From the NCBI GenBank assembly GCA_905147135.1, contig LR990044.1:19103622-19167621 (forward strand): a stretch of 64,000 nt of DNA, given 5' to 3'. Shown in pieces: positions 21,035 to 33,376 of the stretch. This DNA is from Blastobasis lacticolella (Eukaryota > Arthropoda > Insecta > Lepidoptera > Blastobasidae). The notes below the pieces were generated by a model. It searched no databases. It was given only the letters and a program-made list of their open reading frames with translations, and was not told the origin of the DNA. Numbering within the stretch: the stretch's first letter is position 1; every line of letters starts with the position of its first letter. Made by a program: the position numbers and the translations under genes.

Positions 21035-21260
21035 ATCCTCGACGAAAAAAGACGGGTTTTTAAGTTTGATGTGTGTATCTGGGGCTTTGTGTATCTGTCT
21101 GTGGTATATCTTAAAAAGATGGACCGATTTCGATGCGGTCTCTTTTTGAAAGCCAGTTTAATCGAGATTGTTCTAAACTTTGTTTCATTAAAATCGGTTT
21201 TGTAGTTTAGAAAATAATTGAGTTTAAGTAAACTTTGTCGGGAATTATCCGACTTTCTGT
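21035..21260 (+). repeat. Dispersed repeat G
   Basis: Starts ctcgacgaaaaaagacgggt, then tgtgtatctgtctgtggtat, gatggaccgatttcgatgcg and attaaaatcggttttgtagt. Shorter relatives sit at about 11895-11965 and 38757-38840. No coding capacity seen. Confidence 0.5.
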
Positions 21261-21417
21261 TGATTATGTTATAATACTAATACCCGATTGAACTAGATTT
21301 AGGCGACGATTAAGTTTGTGGCTTAAAGATGTTCTTAAGCATTTATTTGTTACATAAATCGTTGCCTTATTGTTGAAATTGACTTAGCGAGTTCTTTAAT
21401 AACTTTGATCATTTGAT

Positions 21418-21660
21418 TGGAGGCCTGAGTGGTTCAGTTGGTTCACGTGCCGTCTGCTACGCAGAGGTTCCAGGTTCGATTCCCGGCCGAGCAGAAATTG
21501 AAATGATGAATTTTAACTTCTGTTACGGGTCTGCGTCTTATACCGATGTATAATAAGTATGCTTTCAAAAATATATAAATAGTTTATCAGTTGTTTAGGA
21601 CTCATAACGCAAACTTTGTTTGCTTTGGGGCTAAATGGCGCTGTGTGAATTGTCCAAAAA
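21418..21660 (+). mobile_element. SINE B, full length
   Basis: The head has A-box tggttcagttgg and a perfect B-box ggttcgattcc, then aatgatgaattttaacttct. The tail is tttggggctaaatggcgctg followed by an (AAAG)n run. A 7 bp match, gattgga (21415-21421 and 21684-21690), may be the target duplication. The head is tRNA-like but is part of the SINE. Confidence 0.9.
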
Positions 21661-22149
21661 AGAAAGAAAGAAAAATACAGAAAGATTGGAATACTTCAAA
21701 TCCTTATCTACAAATACCCAACAAGTGGTGTAAACAAATCTAAAACCACCTGCCACTCAGTCACTAACAAAACTCACCCTGTAGGCAGAGCAAAGGCAAT
21801 CATAACCAACCTGTATACAGGCCGTCGTCGATGGATCGTCACATTGGGCAATACATCTGCGGTACCACTGGCCCTCAAATATTTATCGAAGTTTTCATAA
21901 TTCAGCCTACGGAGAGGGGTGGGTCGCACTTTTTATTTTCCGCACTAGTTTAAGATTCATGATCTCATGAGCTATTGGATGTAGGGCTCGGAGAGTGGTA
22001 GAGGCGGACGGAATGTTATAAGACTGAAAGATTTGATTTTTAATATTAGTTTGATAGATGAAACCAAATTACCACAATTACCTCTTTGATGGTACTGTTG
22101 TAAGTTATCGCGATTAATATAACACATTTTAAATTTTCTAATCGTGGCT

Positions 22150-22362
22150 AATTGTGGACAAATTCACAAAGCTCCATCTAGCACCTAATGAACCATAGCT
22201 TGTACTATGGGTATTAGATAACTGATATAGAAATAGAAAACCCAGACCCGTAAAAGGAATTAAAATTCATCACTTAAATTTCTGCCCGGTGGGAAGCGAA
22301 CCCTGGACCTCTTGCGTGGCAGATCGACATGTGACCACGGAACAACTTAGGTCATCAAGAAT
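22150..22362 (-). mobile_element. SINE B, near full length, worn
   Basis: The plus strand reads acaaattcacaaagctccat at the tail and gaccacggaacaacttaggt at the head. The B-box is mutated (gggaagcgaaccctgg). Confidence 0.82.
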
Positions 22363-22499
22363 TCGTTATACGGCGTACCTTTTCTCCTACGTGTCGTCTC
22401 GTGATCAGGATGCCTGCCATTGCGTCGACTTATCCAGCTACTCGTTAAAACCAAGACACGCAGTACAAACTCGTTACAACAAAATTTAAAAAACAACCA

Positions 22500-22980
22500 C
22501 TTTCGTTTGTGGAATAAGAACTAAGCACAAGCATAAGTACCTTAAACAAAAACATATTTCCTTCATCATTATTTCAACTGCCGTGTCTAGTAGTTCCCAA
22601 TGCCTACCACGAGGGGCATTTTCACGACGACATGTTACATAAAATTTATCTTCATTGGACCGTGGCTGCGTATTTGTGAGAATAATGTGTACAATTTCAC
22701 CTATAGCCTATTATAAGACAGTAGGTAGTTGTTTATCCGCCACTTCGATAATTAGTATACAGTATTTTTTATTAATTTATTATTTCTCAATGCATAATGA
22801 CAATTTTAATACCTCGAGTCCAAGCATGTGCCTAAAAACCGTATAAGCCAAATGGTATTTGAACATAGCAGCCCAAATAGGCCAGGGCCTGTGCTATGGC
22901 TAACTATTCCATTAAGACATAATTAGATGTCAGTTGGTCTACACGTTTGGTTTGCTTCTGAGCGCTGTCTCTGTATAATA
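22500..22980. other. Intergenic, no feature seen
   Basis: AT-rich, with a short open frame at 22655-22846 that has no recognisable features. Confidence 0.5.
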
Positions 22981-23006
22981 TCTGTTATATTCTGTTTGGT
23001 ACCAAA

Positions 23007-23322
23007 GAGCGTCGGTGGCTTAGTGGTAACGGTATCCGACTAGTAATGCGATAGGTACCGGGTTTGAATCCCACTGGCGCCATGTACCAGTGTGTTTTCT
23101 AAGTAATGTACATTAATTGAATACTAACCGATGCTCTTACGGCGATGGAAAACATCCTGCACATTCAGGCGACTGAATGTGTGACCATGGTCCATTCTGG
23201 TGAGATTCCTCTGGTAGCAAGGTCACGGAGGTCAGATGGCAGTCGCTCCACAGTAATTACCTGATCTGCCAAATCCTGGATCACAGTCAAGGCGGACCCC
23301 GGGCCAACACGCGAGAACAAAA
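23007..23322 (+). mobile_element. SINE A, full length
   Basis: Head gagcgtcggtggcttagtgg and B-box gggtttgaatccc, then cgatgctcttacggcgatgg, then the body to aaggcggaccccgggcc. The 3' tail is diverged (cgcgagaacaaaagc). Confidence 0.88.
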
Positions 23323-23397
23323 GCTTTCATGAAAATAGGTACCTTATATCGAACGAGATCAGCATCAGTCATATCTTTCCAAAGTAGCTGACCGAAT

Positions 23398-23520
23398 TAA
23401 CCCTTCGCGCACTCGGGGCCACACGACGTCACTGTCGCCCGATGACGTCATAAAACAAAAGTAAGCCGCCGCCCCGTAACGTCGCTGCCAATAATCCGAC
23501 GTCAGCGGAAAAAATAGCCA
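23398..23520. promoter_or_regulatory. Cluster of CRE-like octamers (candidate regulatory element)
   Basis: Within 81 bp: GACGTCAC (23425-23432), the palindrome TGACGTCA (23443-23450) and GACGTCAG (23498-23505), plus taacccttcgcgc at 23398. TGACGTCA is the known binding site of CREB/ATF bZIP proteins. There is no gene nearby, so function is inferred only from motif density. Confidence 0.35.
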
Positions 23521-23960
23521 TAGTAAAAACTCCTATCGGTACCTAATAGCCCGAGAATATTATCAGAGAGTCGTCGGGTCATAACCCAAAATTGGTTTCG
23601 GGGTCCGTAAGTCCCCAGTTTTATATGTCGCATTATGAAGGCCGTCAAACGAATTCACGTAGAAAATCGAATCTATATACGGTGATATTGCCGTCTCCTC
23701 GGTCCTGGTTGGCTTCAGATAATAAAATAATATACCTCTTTTTACGCTACCTCCTAGGGACTTAGGAGGACCGGGGTCGTCGGTGACCCGTGTTGGTCTG
23801 GATGGTTTACGTTCCAAATTTGGGCCAACGAGTATTTTTCGCGTTTACGGTTATGGATGGAGTTTTGGACTGTGTGGCCATTTTGTGCGGTCTTAGAGAA
23901 TTAGCTAAATTAGTTGGTACGTTAGGTTAGCCTTTGGTACTAAGCCACAAACGGCTAAGT

Positions 23961-24310
23961 TGGCCACCAAGGTTAAGGTATCCGTAAGCGACAGGTACCG
24001 GGTTCGAATCCCATTGCGGCCATGTACCAATGACTCTTTTCTGAGTTATGGACATTGGTTAATTTCTAACCGATGCTCTTACGGTGAGGGTAAACATTGT
24101 GATGAAACTTGCACATTCAGGCGACTGACTGTGTAACCATGTTCTAATCTGGTCAGGTTCCCCTGGTAGCAGGGTCACGGAGGTCAGATGGCAGTCGCTC
24201 CACTGTAATTATCTGATCTGTCTCATGATCTGAAACTCTAGATCATGGTCAACGCGGACCCCGGGCCCTTGTGCACCAGAGAGAGCCAGGACATTAACAT
24301 CACGTTAGTT
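23961..24310 (+). mobile_element. SINE A, full length
   Basis: A perfect B-box gggttcgaatccc at about 24000, body intact through gatggcagtcgctccactgt, tail ccaggacattaacatcacg. Part of the A-box region is changed. Confidence 0.88.
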
Positions 24311-25230
24311 ATCAAAAGGAATAATAAATTGTGGTACAGTCTATGGTACAATAATTATATGTAGGTCCCTAGGTCAATTCTAAGGCTAGCAACGTTCGCA
24401 TAAAAATTTCCTCCCTCGGTTTAGACGTACTTAGAAGAATAAACTGTTCCTAGCTATTTATAGCGTCTTTAACTTTCTTTACACACGAGTAAAAACAACT
24501 CGTACAGAAAAACACGAGCAATGAATAAGGAAAAATGGCTTACAAGGCAATATGCCTTATTTATTATAACAAAACATTATTGGTTCTGTATTCGGCGGAT
24601 ATTACCGACAATAAAATACTCATATTTGGTTAACTAATCATACGATATGGGATGTTCGTTTACTCGCAGAGCAAATAAAATACGGCGTAGAAGAAACTTT
24701 TTTCATTTTCCGAAAGGACCTCTGCGTGTGTGAAATAAATAGCGAGATCCTAAGAACAAAAACATATAAAGTGCCATAAAGGGGCTTTCCTTTGTGCCGC
24801 CGCAAAAATCTCTGGCAAGGAGTAATCGGGCATTTTACATAAGAAAATAATATATTATTCAAAATCCACACTCGAGAGAGCTCCATATACTTATCGGTAA
24901 TAATAATGCGAGCACGGCGACGTGGCGTAGCGTCGTAACTGAGAATTTGAGAATTCAAAATTGACTTATGACGTTTTCATCCTCATGACGTTGTCATAAG
25001 GGGTTAAAAATTTTTGTTCGAATTTTGTGTCACAAAAGAAATAAAGGAATTTTAATTGTAAATTGGTGAGGATGGAAAATCGTTGGTTAAAACTTCTGGT
25101 GCGGGAGACAGGGGTTACTTTTGATGAGTCAATGTAACGTCACCTCTTCACTTGCGTAGTAAATAATTCAATTATGATATGATTAGTTTTTCGCACAATA
25201 TCATCTATCTTTATAATACCTAAACCTTCC
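24311..25230. other. Intergenic, no feature seen
   Basis: Unique AT-rich sequence. The minus-strand frame at 24638-24958 has no recognisable domain. Confidence 0.5.
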
Positions 25231-25235
25231 GATAC

Positions 25236-25390
25236 CAGGAAAGAGGTCCAGCGGAAGGCCCAAGAAGCAATGGATTGACATCGCCGAGTCGGATGCGAGA
25301 GCCTATGGGTTATGATAGGGCGAAATAGCGGAGAATGAGTCGGAAATCGGACCTTTGCAGAAGCCGGGACTGACTGCTGATGATCATGAT
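25236..25390 (+). pseudogene. LINE polymerase C-terminal remnant (GRPKKxW type)
   Basis: Frame 1 reads PGKRSSGRPKKQWIDIAESD then ARAYGL and a stop. After a frameshift the next frame gives DRAK, a stop in place of the usual tryptophan, then RRMSRKSDLC. In LINE proteins this region normally reads GRPKKRW.D....D...DR.KWR...RKADP. One frameshift and one stop show that it is dead. Confidence 0.7.
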
Positions 25391-25959
25391 CTATCTTTAA
25401 ATGTGTTTATTAATTATGATAGGATATATGTATAGATAATTGTAGGTAACATATAATTTTCGTAAATTACTACAAATTTCTACAAAAAATATTAACCCAT
25501 CACTTACTCACTTTCAGCAGTCGGCCGGCTCACCTCACGCTCTGGCTGCAAATAAAAATAGAGGCTGCCGTCGCACCGGGCAAATCCACCCGCACCCCTA
25601 TTATGATATTTCTTGATGCCACCCTCCCCACCCAGATATATCTGGCTTAAACCAGTTTTATCTGGCGACTCCACTCGATAAATACCTGCGGATGTTTGTA
25701 GATGGGTACTGATAGTGTTAGTTTTTGGGTTACCAAGTTTTGAGTCGAGGGTAAATATTGAAAAGTTGATATTTGGCCTAATATAATCATGGGGTCACCG
25801 TTACTTTATATTATCATAAACCAAAATAAAGGGTCTATATTATTATCGACTTCAATATAGCTTGAATAGAATGTTGCGTAGGTACTTGTCTAGAATATAG
25901 TCAACTGACTACTCAACCTGGACTTGGAAGCAAATTTTGTACATATATTCAATAAAAAA
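25391..25959. other. Intergenic, no feature seen
   Basis: A moderately GC-rich patch at 25520-25680 (ccgtcgcaccgggcaaatcc) lacks a coding frame or repeat match. Confidence 0.45.
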
Positions 25960-26187
25960 ATCATCTTGGCGTTAATGACCTGGTGTGCTCTCGCACACGA
26001 GGGCCCGGGGTCCACCTTGACCGTGATCCAGGATTTGACAGATCAAAAAATTACAGTGGAGCGACTGCCATCTGACCTCCATGACCCTGTTACCAAGGGA
26101 ACTAGACTAGATTGGATCATGATTATACATTCAGTCGCCTGAACGTGCAGGTTTCATCACGATATTTTTCCTCACTGTAAGAGCATT
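25960..26187 (-). mobile_element. SINE A, tRNA-like head missing
   Basis: The plus strand runs from aatcatcttggcgttaatga to cactgtaagagcatt, where the similarity stops before the head. That means the copy is 5'-truncated, as is usual for retroposed copies. Confidence 0.85.
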
Positions 26188-26452
26188 ATTATACATATTA
26201 TACTCAATAAAATAAGATAAATAAAAAGCCCACCCGACACATGACCATTACTTCGACATCCCAACCCCACCCCCATCTCCCCTTATACAGGTTGGTCACG
26301 TAACGCTGGAATCGGTGATCGGCTATACGAACCGCCGTAAACTGTATCGCCCTGTATATAGCACGCGTGACAAGCCAGCGAATGCATGTGTGATCACTTT
26401 GTATGCTTTTTATTTTTACCCCAATTTGATTGTTCATGGCTTGTTGCGGTGG

Positions 26453-26500
26453 ATGTGTATTGCGTTTTTGTGTGTATTTGTGTGTATTCCTGTGTATTCA
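26453..26500. repeat. (TGTGTATT)n minisatellite
   Basis: Repeats of tgtgtatt/tgtgtatttg just upstream of a SINE A head. Confidence 0.75.
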
Positions 26501-26503
26501 TGC

Positions 26504-26652
26504 GAGAGTGTCGGTGGCCTAATATCTAGCGGTCCGACTCACAAGTCAGAGGTATCTAGTTCGATCCGCCATGTACCGATAACCTTTTTCTGAATTGAAC
26601 ATTGAAGGATACTCTTACGATGAGGGAAACATCGTGCTGAAACCTGTACAGT
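26504..26652 (+). mobile_element. SINE A 5' fragment
   Basis: Head gagagtgtcggtggcctaat, then a worn B-box (ctagttcgatccgcc), then gatgagggaaacatcgtgct. It stops at about 26652, so the 3' half is absent. Confidence 0.78.
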
Positions 26653-27476
26653 GTAATTTCTGAAAACACATTCCGAAAACATTTCAAGATGGTGGTACTG
26701 TACATGCATATTAATGACTCGAACGATTACATAGAGACGCAGATATATCTATGAAACCACCACGTGGCTCCAGTAGCATGCCATGGACAACGAACATGTT
26801 AAAAAACTACATTACACAAAAAAAACACACATATCACGTTCTGAATGTGTCAATTCGTCAATATATCCGAGAAGCATATCGGAAGATCTGGCAAGGCGTG
26901 AGGGAAAACGTCCAAATTCCGTCTCCGGAAAGTACAGTCGATCGCTTTATTAAAGACCACTATATATTCATAACGCGGTAGACACTATTCGCGAATAATA
27001 TCGCCCCCGAAGATGCATTCGAAAAGAAACGTATCAGAAAAATGTATAAAAAAGCCGTATTGTGAATGTGCTTGGGATGTGAGTAGCTGGATGGGGCTTG
27101 GCGCGGTTGGGTCGTACCATTTCAATTTCAGTTTATATTTTAATGCGTTTCTGTGTTAGTAAATACAAGCGCAAGACATGGAACCCTGGTAGGGTATAGC
27201 AATAATTGGTATGTAGAACGGTAAGTTCTTTCTACTCGTTCTTTCAATGGAACGAGCTTCCTGCAGTGGTGTTTCTATACCATTACGTCATCGACTCATT
27301 CCTATCTCAAAGACCGGCAACGCATTCGCGTCTCCCAGAGTGTTGTTGGCGGCGATGATCACTTTCTATCTTTCTATTATAAAATAAGTTCTAAAATTTA
27401 AACAAACCATAACGAATTTTTGTGCGTGTACTATTTTAACTGGATACCATCTACGATTAGACAGTATCTGTAAACA
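26653..27476. other. Intergenic, no recognised gene
   Basis: An open frame at 26751-26981 ends IPSPESTVDRFIKDHYIF. I do not recognise it and it has no start or stop context of note. Confidence 0.4.
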
Positions 27477-27545
27477 CAAATTAAACGAGCCCAAACTCGT
27501 TTATCATGCGCAGTTTAGGAGGAACTATGCCTTAAGCATCTGATC
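27477..27545 (+). repeat. Dispersed repeat F fragment
   Basis: Reads attaaacgagcccaaactcg then gcgcagtttaggaggaacta, matching the start of the copy at 16300. SINE A sequence follows directly. Confidence 0.6.
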
Positions 27546-27750
27546 TGATCTGCCAAACCCTGGATCATGGTCAACGCGGACCCCGGGCCCTCGTTCACGA
27601 GAGCATATTTATTTATTTATTTTTATTTATCCAATGAAAACTACATTTAACATATATCACTTCACACTCTTAAACCTGGAGGTTTTTCTGAGTGTTGCAC
27701 ATTCCTCAGAAAAAAACAGTAAAATTCCTGAAAAATAACGCCAAGATGAT
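27541..27750 (+). mobile_element. SINE A 3' end, split by an AT-rich insertion
   Basis: The SINE body tgatctgccaaaccctgg continues to cacgagagca (27605), and the tail end aataacgccaagatgat resumes at 27735. Between lie (TTTA)n and a hairpin with perfect 10 bp arms, tttttctgag / ctcagaaaaa (27683-27692, 27705-27714). Confidence 0.72.
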
Positions 27751-30393
27751 TTTTGTTATGTCTATGATAACCTTCCGTAAAAGATGTGGGTCAAATTTGA
27801 CCCCAACATGCAAACATTGCAACTTAAATAACAGCTTTTAAAAACACTCCACAATAAGCCTTTACCGCATCTAGCATCGACTACATCAACAGGAAGGTAT
27901 CAGAGGAGGTGGCGAGCGGGCGAGCGTGTGATTCAGGCACAGATATGGGATTTCAAAGATATAAAACGGACTTACTAGGTCCGAGGGAGACGGGGGTCGG
28001 CAAGACTTCTGACGTCACTTTTCATAACGCATTGGGTGCAACTCTGTTATTGTGTACATGACATAGTAATGTTTTGAAAATCGTTAATTTAATATCTAGC
28101 TAGTGAAATTATGAACAAATACAAATTCTTTATTGATAACTAAGTTACACGTCAGTCTATAATGTACCTGGGTACCATAATAATAGGTATTGTACCATTT
28201 TAACATAATAAAAGTTATACATGTCATCAAATTTTTTAACGTCATCAAAAGAAAATGAATTACTACATATCTTAATTAAATTGTCAAATATAACATACAC
28301 AAACACGAACTATCGATGACTGCGACAAAATTTGACATGGACAGTATTTATATATAAATCTGAATAAAAAAATTACCGATCTATTCATAATTAACGCATT
28401 ATTTTTCGGAGTAATAATTCGACATTATTACAATTCACCGATGGCTGACTATCCTCTAATAATAATAAATGATAATAACGGCTTTATTCCCACGGGTTTA
28501 GTTGCACAGTTCTGTTGACAGAACTACTGAGATATTTTACCCAATAGTTTAATAAATGATAGAGCCTCTCTACTAGCATTCGTTCCGATCTTTTGTTTTA
28601 ATACCTGCACATCGCATCAAAGATCCCAGAATTAAAACTTAATATTTTTGGAGAATATTATTGGCCCATATTGGCGGAGTTACGAAAGTCCAAAAGTTAC
28701 CTACCTTAACAGGAAGATAGCTAAACAGCTTGCCCTACACTTTCTAACACAGAGCAAAACAGTACGAACCACGTCTATCTGACCTCATAAGCAATGTGAC
28801 ATTGCATAAAACCATCCAAATCCCCGGCTCTCAGGTGCTTTTATTACATATTGGCTGATGTAACTCTGCTCTATCCAATTCACTGTACAAAGACTACGGG
28901 GGATTTCCCCGGTCACCTCCGTAAGCTACTTACCTCTGTAATGTGGTACTCTATTTGTGCTATCCGCATCTGTTTGCATAGAGCATGGTGGTTTATGACT
29001 TGATCCATGTAAAGAGTCTACATGGATCAGTAAGATCAATGTACAGTACAGGAGTTAAATACTGCATATCGGATAGTTCGGCTTCAGAGACGTCGTCACT
29101 GTCACACGCATGTGAGAAAATATGAAGCTGATACTAGTTGATTTAAAATGTTGTATTTACCCTATTTAACTGTATTAAATACGCGGACCCCGGGCGCTTG
29201 CGTGGCGCACGAGAGCGAAACCAGTCGTTTATCAAAATAGAAAGGGAATTTCGATAAACTAGAATCGATCCAGGTTACGAAGTGTCAAGCAGCATAGACC
29301 TATAATTTCGGAAGTTCGAACGAGAAAAACATTTAAGGAAAACTACGTATGACACTTAGACGAATTTTTGGTACACAAACTTAAACACCACCACTTGCTA
29401 CAGCGCCAAAACAATTAAATTACTCGAAATAAATTACCTGACCGTATGTTCCTCTCTAGAATATTAAAATTATATACCCATTACATCACCCTACAGATGC
29501 ATCACCCCTATTTTTTCTAGTGGGCAGATTTTTTCGTCCAATCATTCTCTGTCACTATTGCACTTGTGCACAAGTTGTACCTTTATCTCGTTCTAATAAA
29601 TGGTATTTTGAAAGGAACACGGTGTGGGTGTGTACTGATAAATGACCTCAGTTTTGTAGCCGATTGGTTGGGAGATCGATAAAGTGGGCTGTTTGGAGTG
29701 CACGGCAGAGATTCCAGTGGACTGATGGTATCTAATAAGTGAATGGGATGATTCATGTATGTTTATCTTTATGATATTATGTTTTGTAGAGGATTTTTGC
29801 AGATAAATAATGCATTTGATGTTAAATGACAATATGATTTAGTTGTTTTGTATGTTTGTAGGATGCGAACTCCGATTCACTCATTCCGAAAAAGAATTAT
29901 CACTGTCTGAGAGCTGCATACTAGTAAAATCGTTACGATAACTCTTGTATATTTACTACCCTAAACATATCTGAAAACATCATTGCTGAAAAGTGCTGGA
30001 ACCTCAACTTGGGCCTCCTTTGGGGTATTGCATAATCGTCGAAAATCGATGACCTTAGGAAAAGAATAGTATCCAGGATGAAGTTACTGACCATCAACAA
30101 TTGTTTACGTAATATCCCTTAGTTGGCTCCGTCGATACACCTAGATTGGTGCAATTCTAGACAGATTACCACACTTCAGGACACAACGCAGGATCCTACC
30201 GAAATACAACGTTGCACTCCTCTGCTCACAGACAGTTTGAATCCTTAGACCTCTAGAGAGAAGAGACGTTGGCTCTCTGTGTGTTTTCTTCCGTCTGTAC
30301 TACGGGTATTATTCCGAGGAACTGTTTTCACTTTCCGCCATTGCACCCTGACGCCTGACGATGGGATAGATATGAAATGTTTACGTCATCGGA
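27751..30393. other. Intergenic, almost no repeats
   Basis: No gene seen. A small SINE A 3' piece (cggaccccgggcgcttgc, gcacgagagcg) lies at 29176-29222. A perfect hairpin gatccatgta / tacatggatc with a 7-base loop lies at 29002-29028. Confidence 0.5.
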
Positions 30394-30467
30394 ATGCCTG
30401 GCAATGACGTTTTACCGCGCACGTATAACATGTGGAATAATGTTTTCTGCAAAAGGCATGTCTACAG

Positions 30468-30925
30468 GTTTTTTTTTTTATGTCATACTGTAGGCAAACA
30501 GGCAAGCGGGCCACCTGATGGAAAGTGGTCACCACTGCCTATAGACATTAGCAACACCAAGAGTATCGCTAATGCGTTGCCCACCTCTATAACACGTTGC
30601 TCTGGCAGCAAAAAGCAAATGCCACTCCACTGCCAAAGCCACGGTTCCCCAAATCCCCACCCCATGAAGCACTGGAAACCTTACTCACCGGCAGAAACAC
30701 AATACTATTTAAAAGAGTATTATTTAGCTGCGATATTCTGTAAGGTGGAGGTACTTCCCCAGTCGGGCGGCTCCAATTCGAACGTGATACCCCGCTATGC
30801 CCTACCTCTCTTAATAAGGTAAGGTTAAGGTACCACAAAGGATGGCACCGCATCCGCTCGCCTTAGGTTGCTGATGCCCTGATGGCCGCTTTCCATCAGG
30901 TGGATCGTCAGGCACTGTGTTTCTT
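30468..30925 (-). mobile_element. Retroposon D, near full length
   Basis: The minus strand reads tgatggaaagcggccatcag at the start, then gagaggtagggcatagcggg, ggagccgcccgactggggaa and tacctccaccttacagaata, and ends caggtggcccgcttgcctgt, then gcctacagtatgacat plus a poly-A run. The order and A-tail fit an old retroposon that is very common in Lepidoptera. Both ends carry the cacctgatggaaag motif. Open frames over it (30394-30853) are shadows. Confidence 0.75.
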
Positions 30926-33300
30926 TTTTTTAAATAAAATATGGGTTTGCTCTTAATATGCCACTAGCTCAACACTAGCTTTGCACTTGGTAAATCCTAC
31001 TAAGTATCCAATAAAATTATTTTAACCCGACTCCCGCCGGTGGGTCTAAAAGACCCATACACCACACCATTGCGGACCACACGCTCATCCCGCATCACAT
31101 CCGCCGGCTGCGTCACTGAATGGCGTTTTTTTTATTCAAAATAGGTCCTTAAAAAAGCGTACCACCCCAGAAGCCAAATGGCCCAGAATTTGTTTAAATT
31201 GTCACGTACAGACACGGCGCGGTTACACAATCCCCGGACAGTGGTTCTCAATGGTAGATAATGAGGTTGCGTATGGGTTGTGTTGTTGTGTATGATTAGG
31301 TATCTATTGAAACAAATATACTTTTTGTTTGTCTTTTCTCTCCTAACATGAAAAGCTTTTACGTGTGTTTATTGGGTGTAGTTTGTAAGCGTTGTAGTTT
31401 TTTTGAGTTTGGACGCCATAAAATAGTGAAAGTTGAAAAGACAATTACAAAAAAAAAGAGTTAAGTGGGCTGCAACCGGGATCAATATAAAGCAGGAAGA
31501 TGGAATTTTAAATAGTAATTTAATTAAAATATGAAGTAATTACATCTTAACTACTGACTAACTTACAACTACCCTAACCTAGCGAGTAGTGAATGCTGGA
31601 CCATGCTTTGATTAATGAAATTAAAATCAATTTCATATTGATTCTCATCCTCAGTTATTAATAGTAAAATAATGTAGGTAATTAAGAATATGTAGTGCAT
31701 GTTCCATGGAGTTGTATTTCATGCTATAATTGATTAAGTGCATGCAGCTTCTGCAATCTTAGCAGCGCTGAATGTGAAATATGTAACAAACGGCTAAATA
31801 AAAATAAGTACGTACCTTTATTTTCCTAACAGTTCAGTTTTTCAATTACCTACACATTGAGAACCACCCATAAAGAGACACGGTGAAGGGTTAAAAATGC
31901 ATCGTAGTCGCATAAAAAGTTCACTACAGAGATATCGGATTTTAAATTTTAAAATGTGCATTGTATTGAACGGCGGGGTTCGGAAATCGATTGGTGCCAG
32001 CGACAAAGGGTTAACCATTAATAATAAAAACCCATCGATTTTAGACGCGACAGCTTGTGGGCATCATGTGCTTGACGGTTGCGCTTGGTATGATGCTGTT
32101 GAATTAAAGCTTTTAAAAAATAATTGAAAGTTTTAATTTATCAAACAACATCTTCACTTCACATCATTAACCTTTAATGAAAGAATGTTCTGTGATATTC
32201 ATTTTTTTATGAAAAAAGCATTCTTTATAACATAGGTATCGAGATTATTCGAGACTCCCTTGAAATACCTTATTTGTAAGAACAGCAAATATTTGTAAAT
32301 TGGAATTAAATATTAAATTGGGTCTCATTTCAATAACAGAGCTATGTTTTTATTCAATTTATTTTTATTATTCCACAAACAAATATCATTTATTCATTGT
32401 CACAATTGGACAATATTTTATACTTTTCAGCTATACTGCTTTATAATAATAGTCTCGAACTTAACACACACACAAACCTCGCATTTGTCAATCACTCAAT
32501 TATCATTTAAAATAAAATTTAATATGGCCAAGGTAATGGCCGTTGTGCGTTCCGTGGTGCGTTAACTGAAATATCGTCCACAATAAAAAGTTAACATTTC
32601 CCCAATATTGTATATATTATTTTCTAATTTCACACACCGCAACCGTATAATTTAAAAATTACTTGTACGTTTTGTGCGTCGGAGCCTCCTGCGGTGCAGT
32701 AATTTGCGCCACGGGTCGCTGACGACCCAACAGCGCGCGAAGGGTTACTTCGAGGGAAATTGTTTACGGGTCTTGTGGTACCCTGGAAAACACCACCTGC
32801 AAGAGTGTGAGGGGAATAACTAGCGCTAGTGATGAAATAAGAGAGCGACAGCCAGATGGAGAGCGGAATCGTCCATGACATCTGTGGTTGATGCATATTG
32901 GTGTAATAGTACCTGCTTAATACAAAAGCAGAACGTCGGGTGCGCTGACACTATAAGGATTAATCTGAGATGCTGATGTAATTCTAAAATATTGTCACAT
33001 TAATGTCTGACAACATTCAGATATGGAAATAGAATTAATTACATAATTAGGTACTAAAACCAAAGACATTTACGAAAACAAGTTTCAGACGTTCCTGTGG
33101 TTTCCCAAGGTTTTGTCCAGTTATTGGCATAACAAGAAAAGTTCTGAGATCATCGAAGCGTTATATGATTTAGGCGCATTATTCTATTCTCGGCCATATT
33201 TATGCAATAGATTTTAAACACTTTCGCATACTGAAGAAACACTGGTATCAACTTTCGATATAGAACCCCAAATTGAGACTATGAATTGAGATTTTCTGCA
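30926..33300. other. Intergenic, unique
   Basis: No gene seen. CG-richer patches at 31030-31110 and 32680-32880 contain CGAAGGGTTA (32738-32747) and a 12 bp palindrome actagcgctagt (32819-32830). AT-rich elsewhere. Confidence 0.45.
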
Positions 33301-33341
33301 GTCCACCAGTGCAGTATGCCGTGGTGTCTACGTGCAATAAT

Positions 33342-33376
33342 TTTTTTCTTTCTTTCTTTCATTTCTTTCTTTCAGG
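33342..33376. repeat. (CTTT)n microsatellite
   Basis: Pyrimidine tetramer run with one interruption, at the edge of a strongly G-poor plus strand (33380-33770). Confidence 0.9.

Noticed and set aside
21430..21495. tRNA-like sequence with good A- and B-boxes
   Set aside because: It is the head of SINE B. No acceptor-stem pairing is seen, and the SINE body follows directly.
26751..26981. 76-codon frame with IPSPESTVDRFIKDHY
   Set aside because: Not recognisable, with no splice or start context. Insufficient to call a gene.
30394..30853. Frames of 142, 88 and 60 codons
   Set aside because: All are shadows of retroposon D on the two strands.
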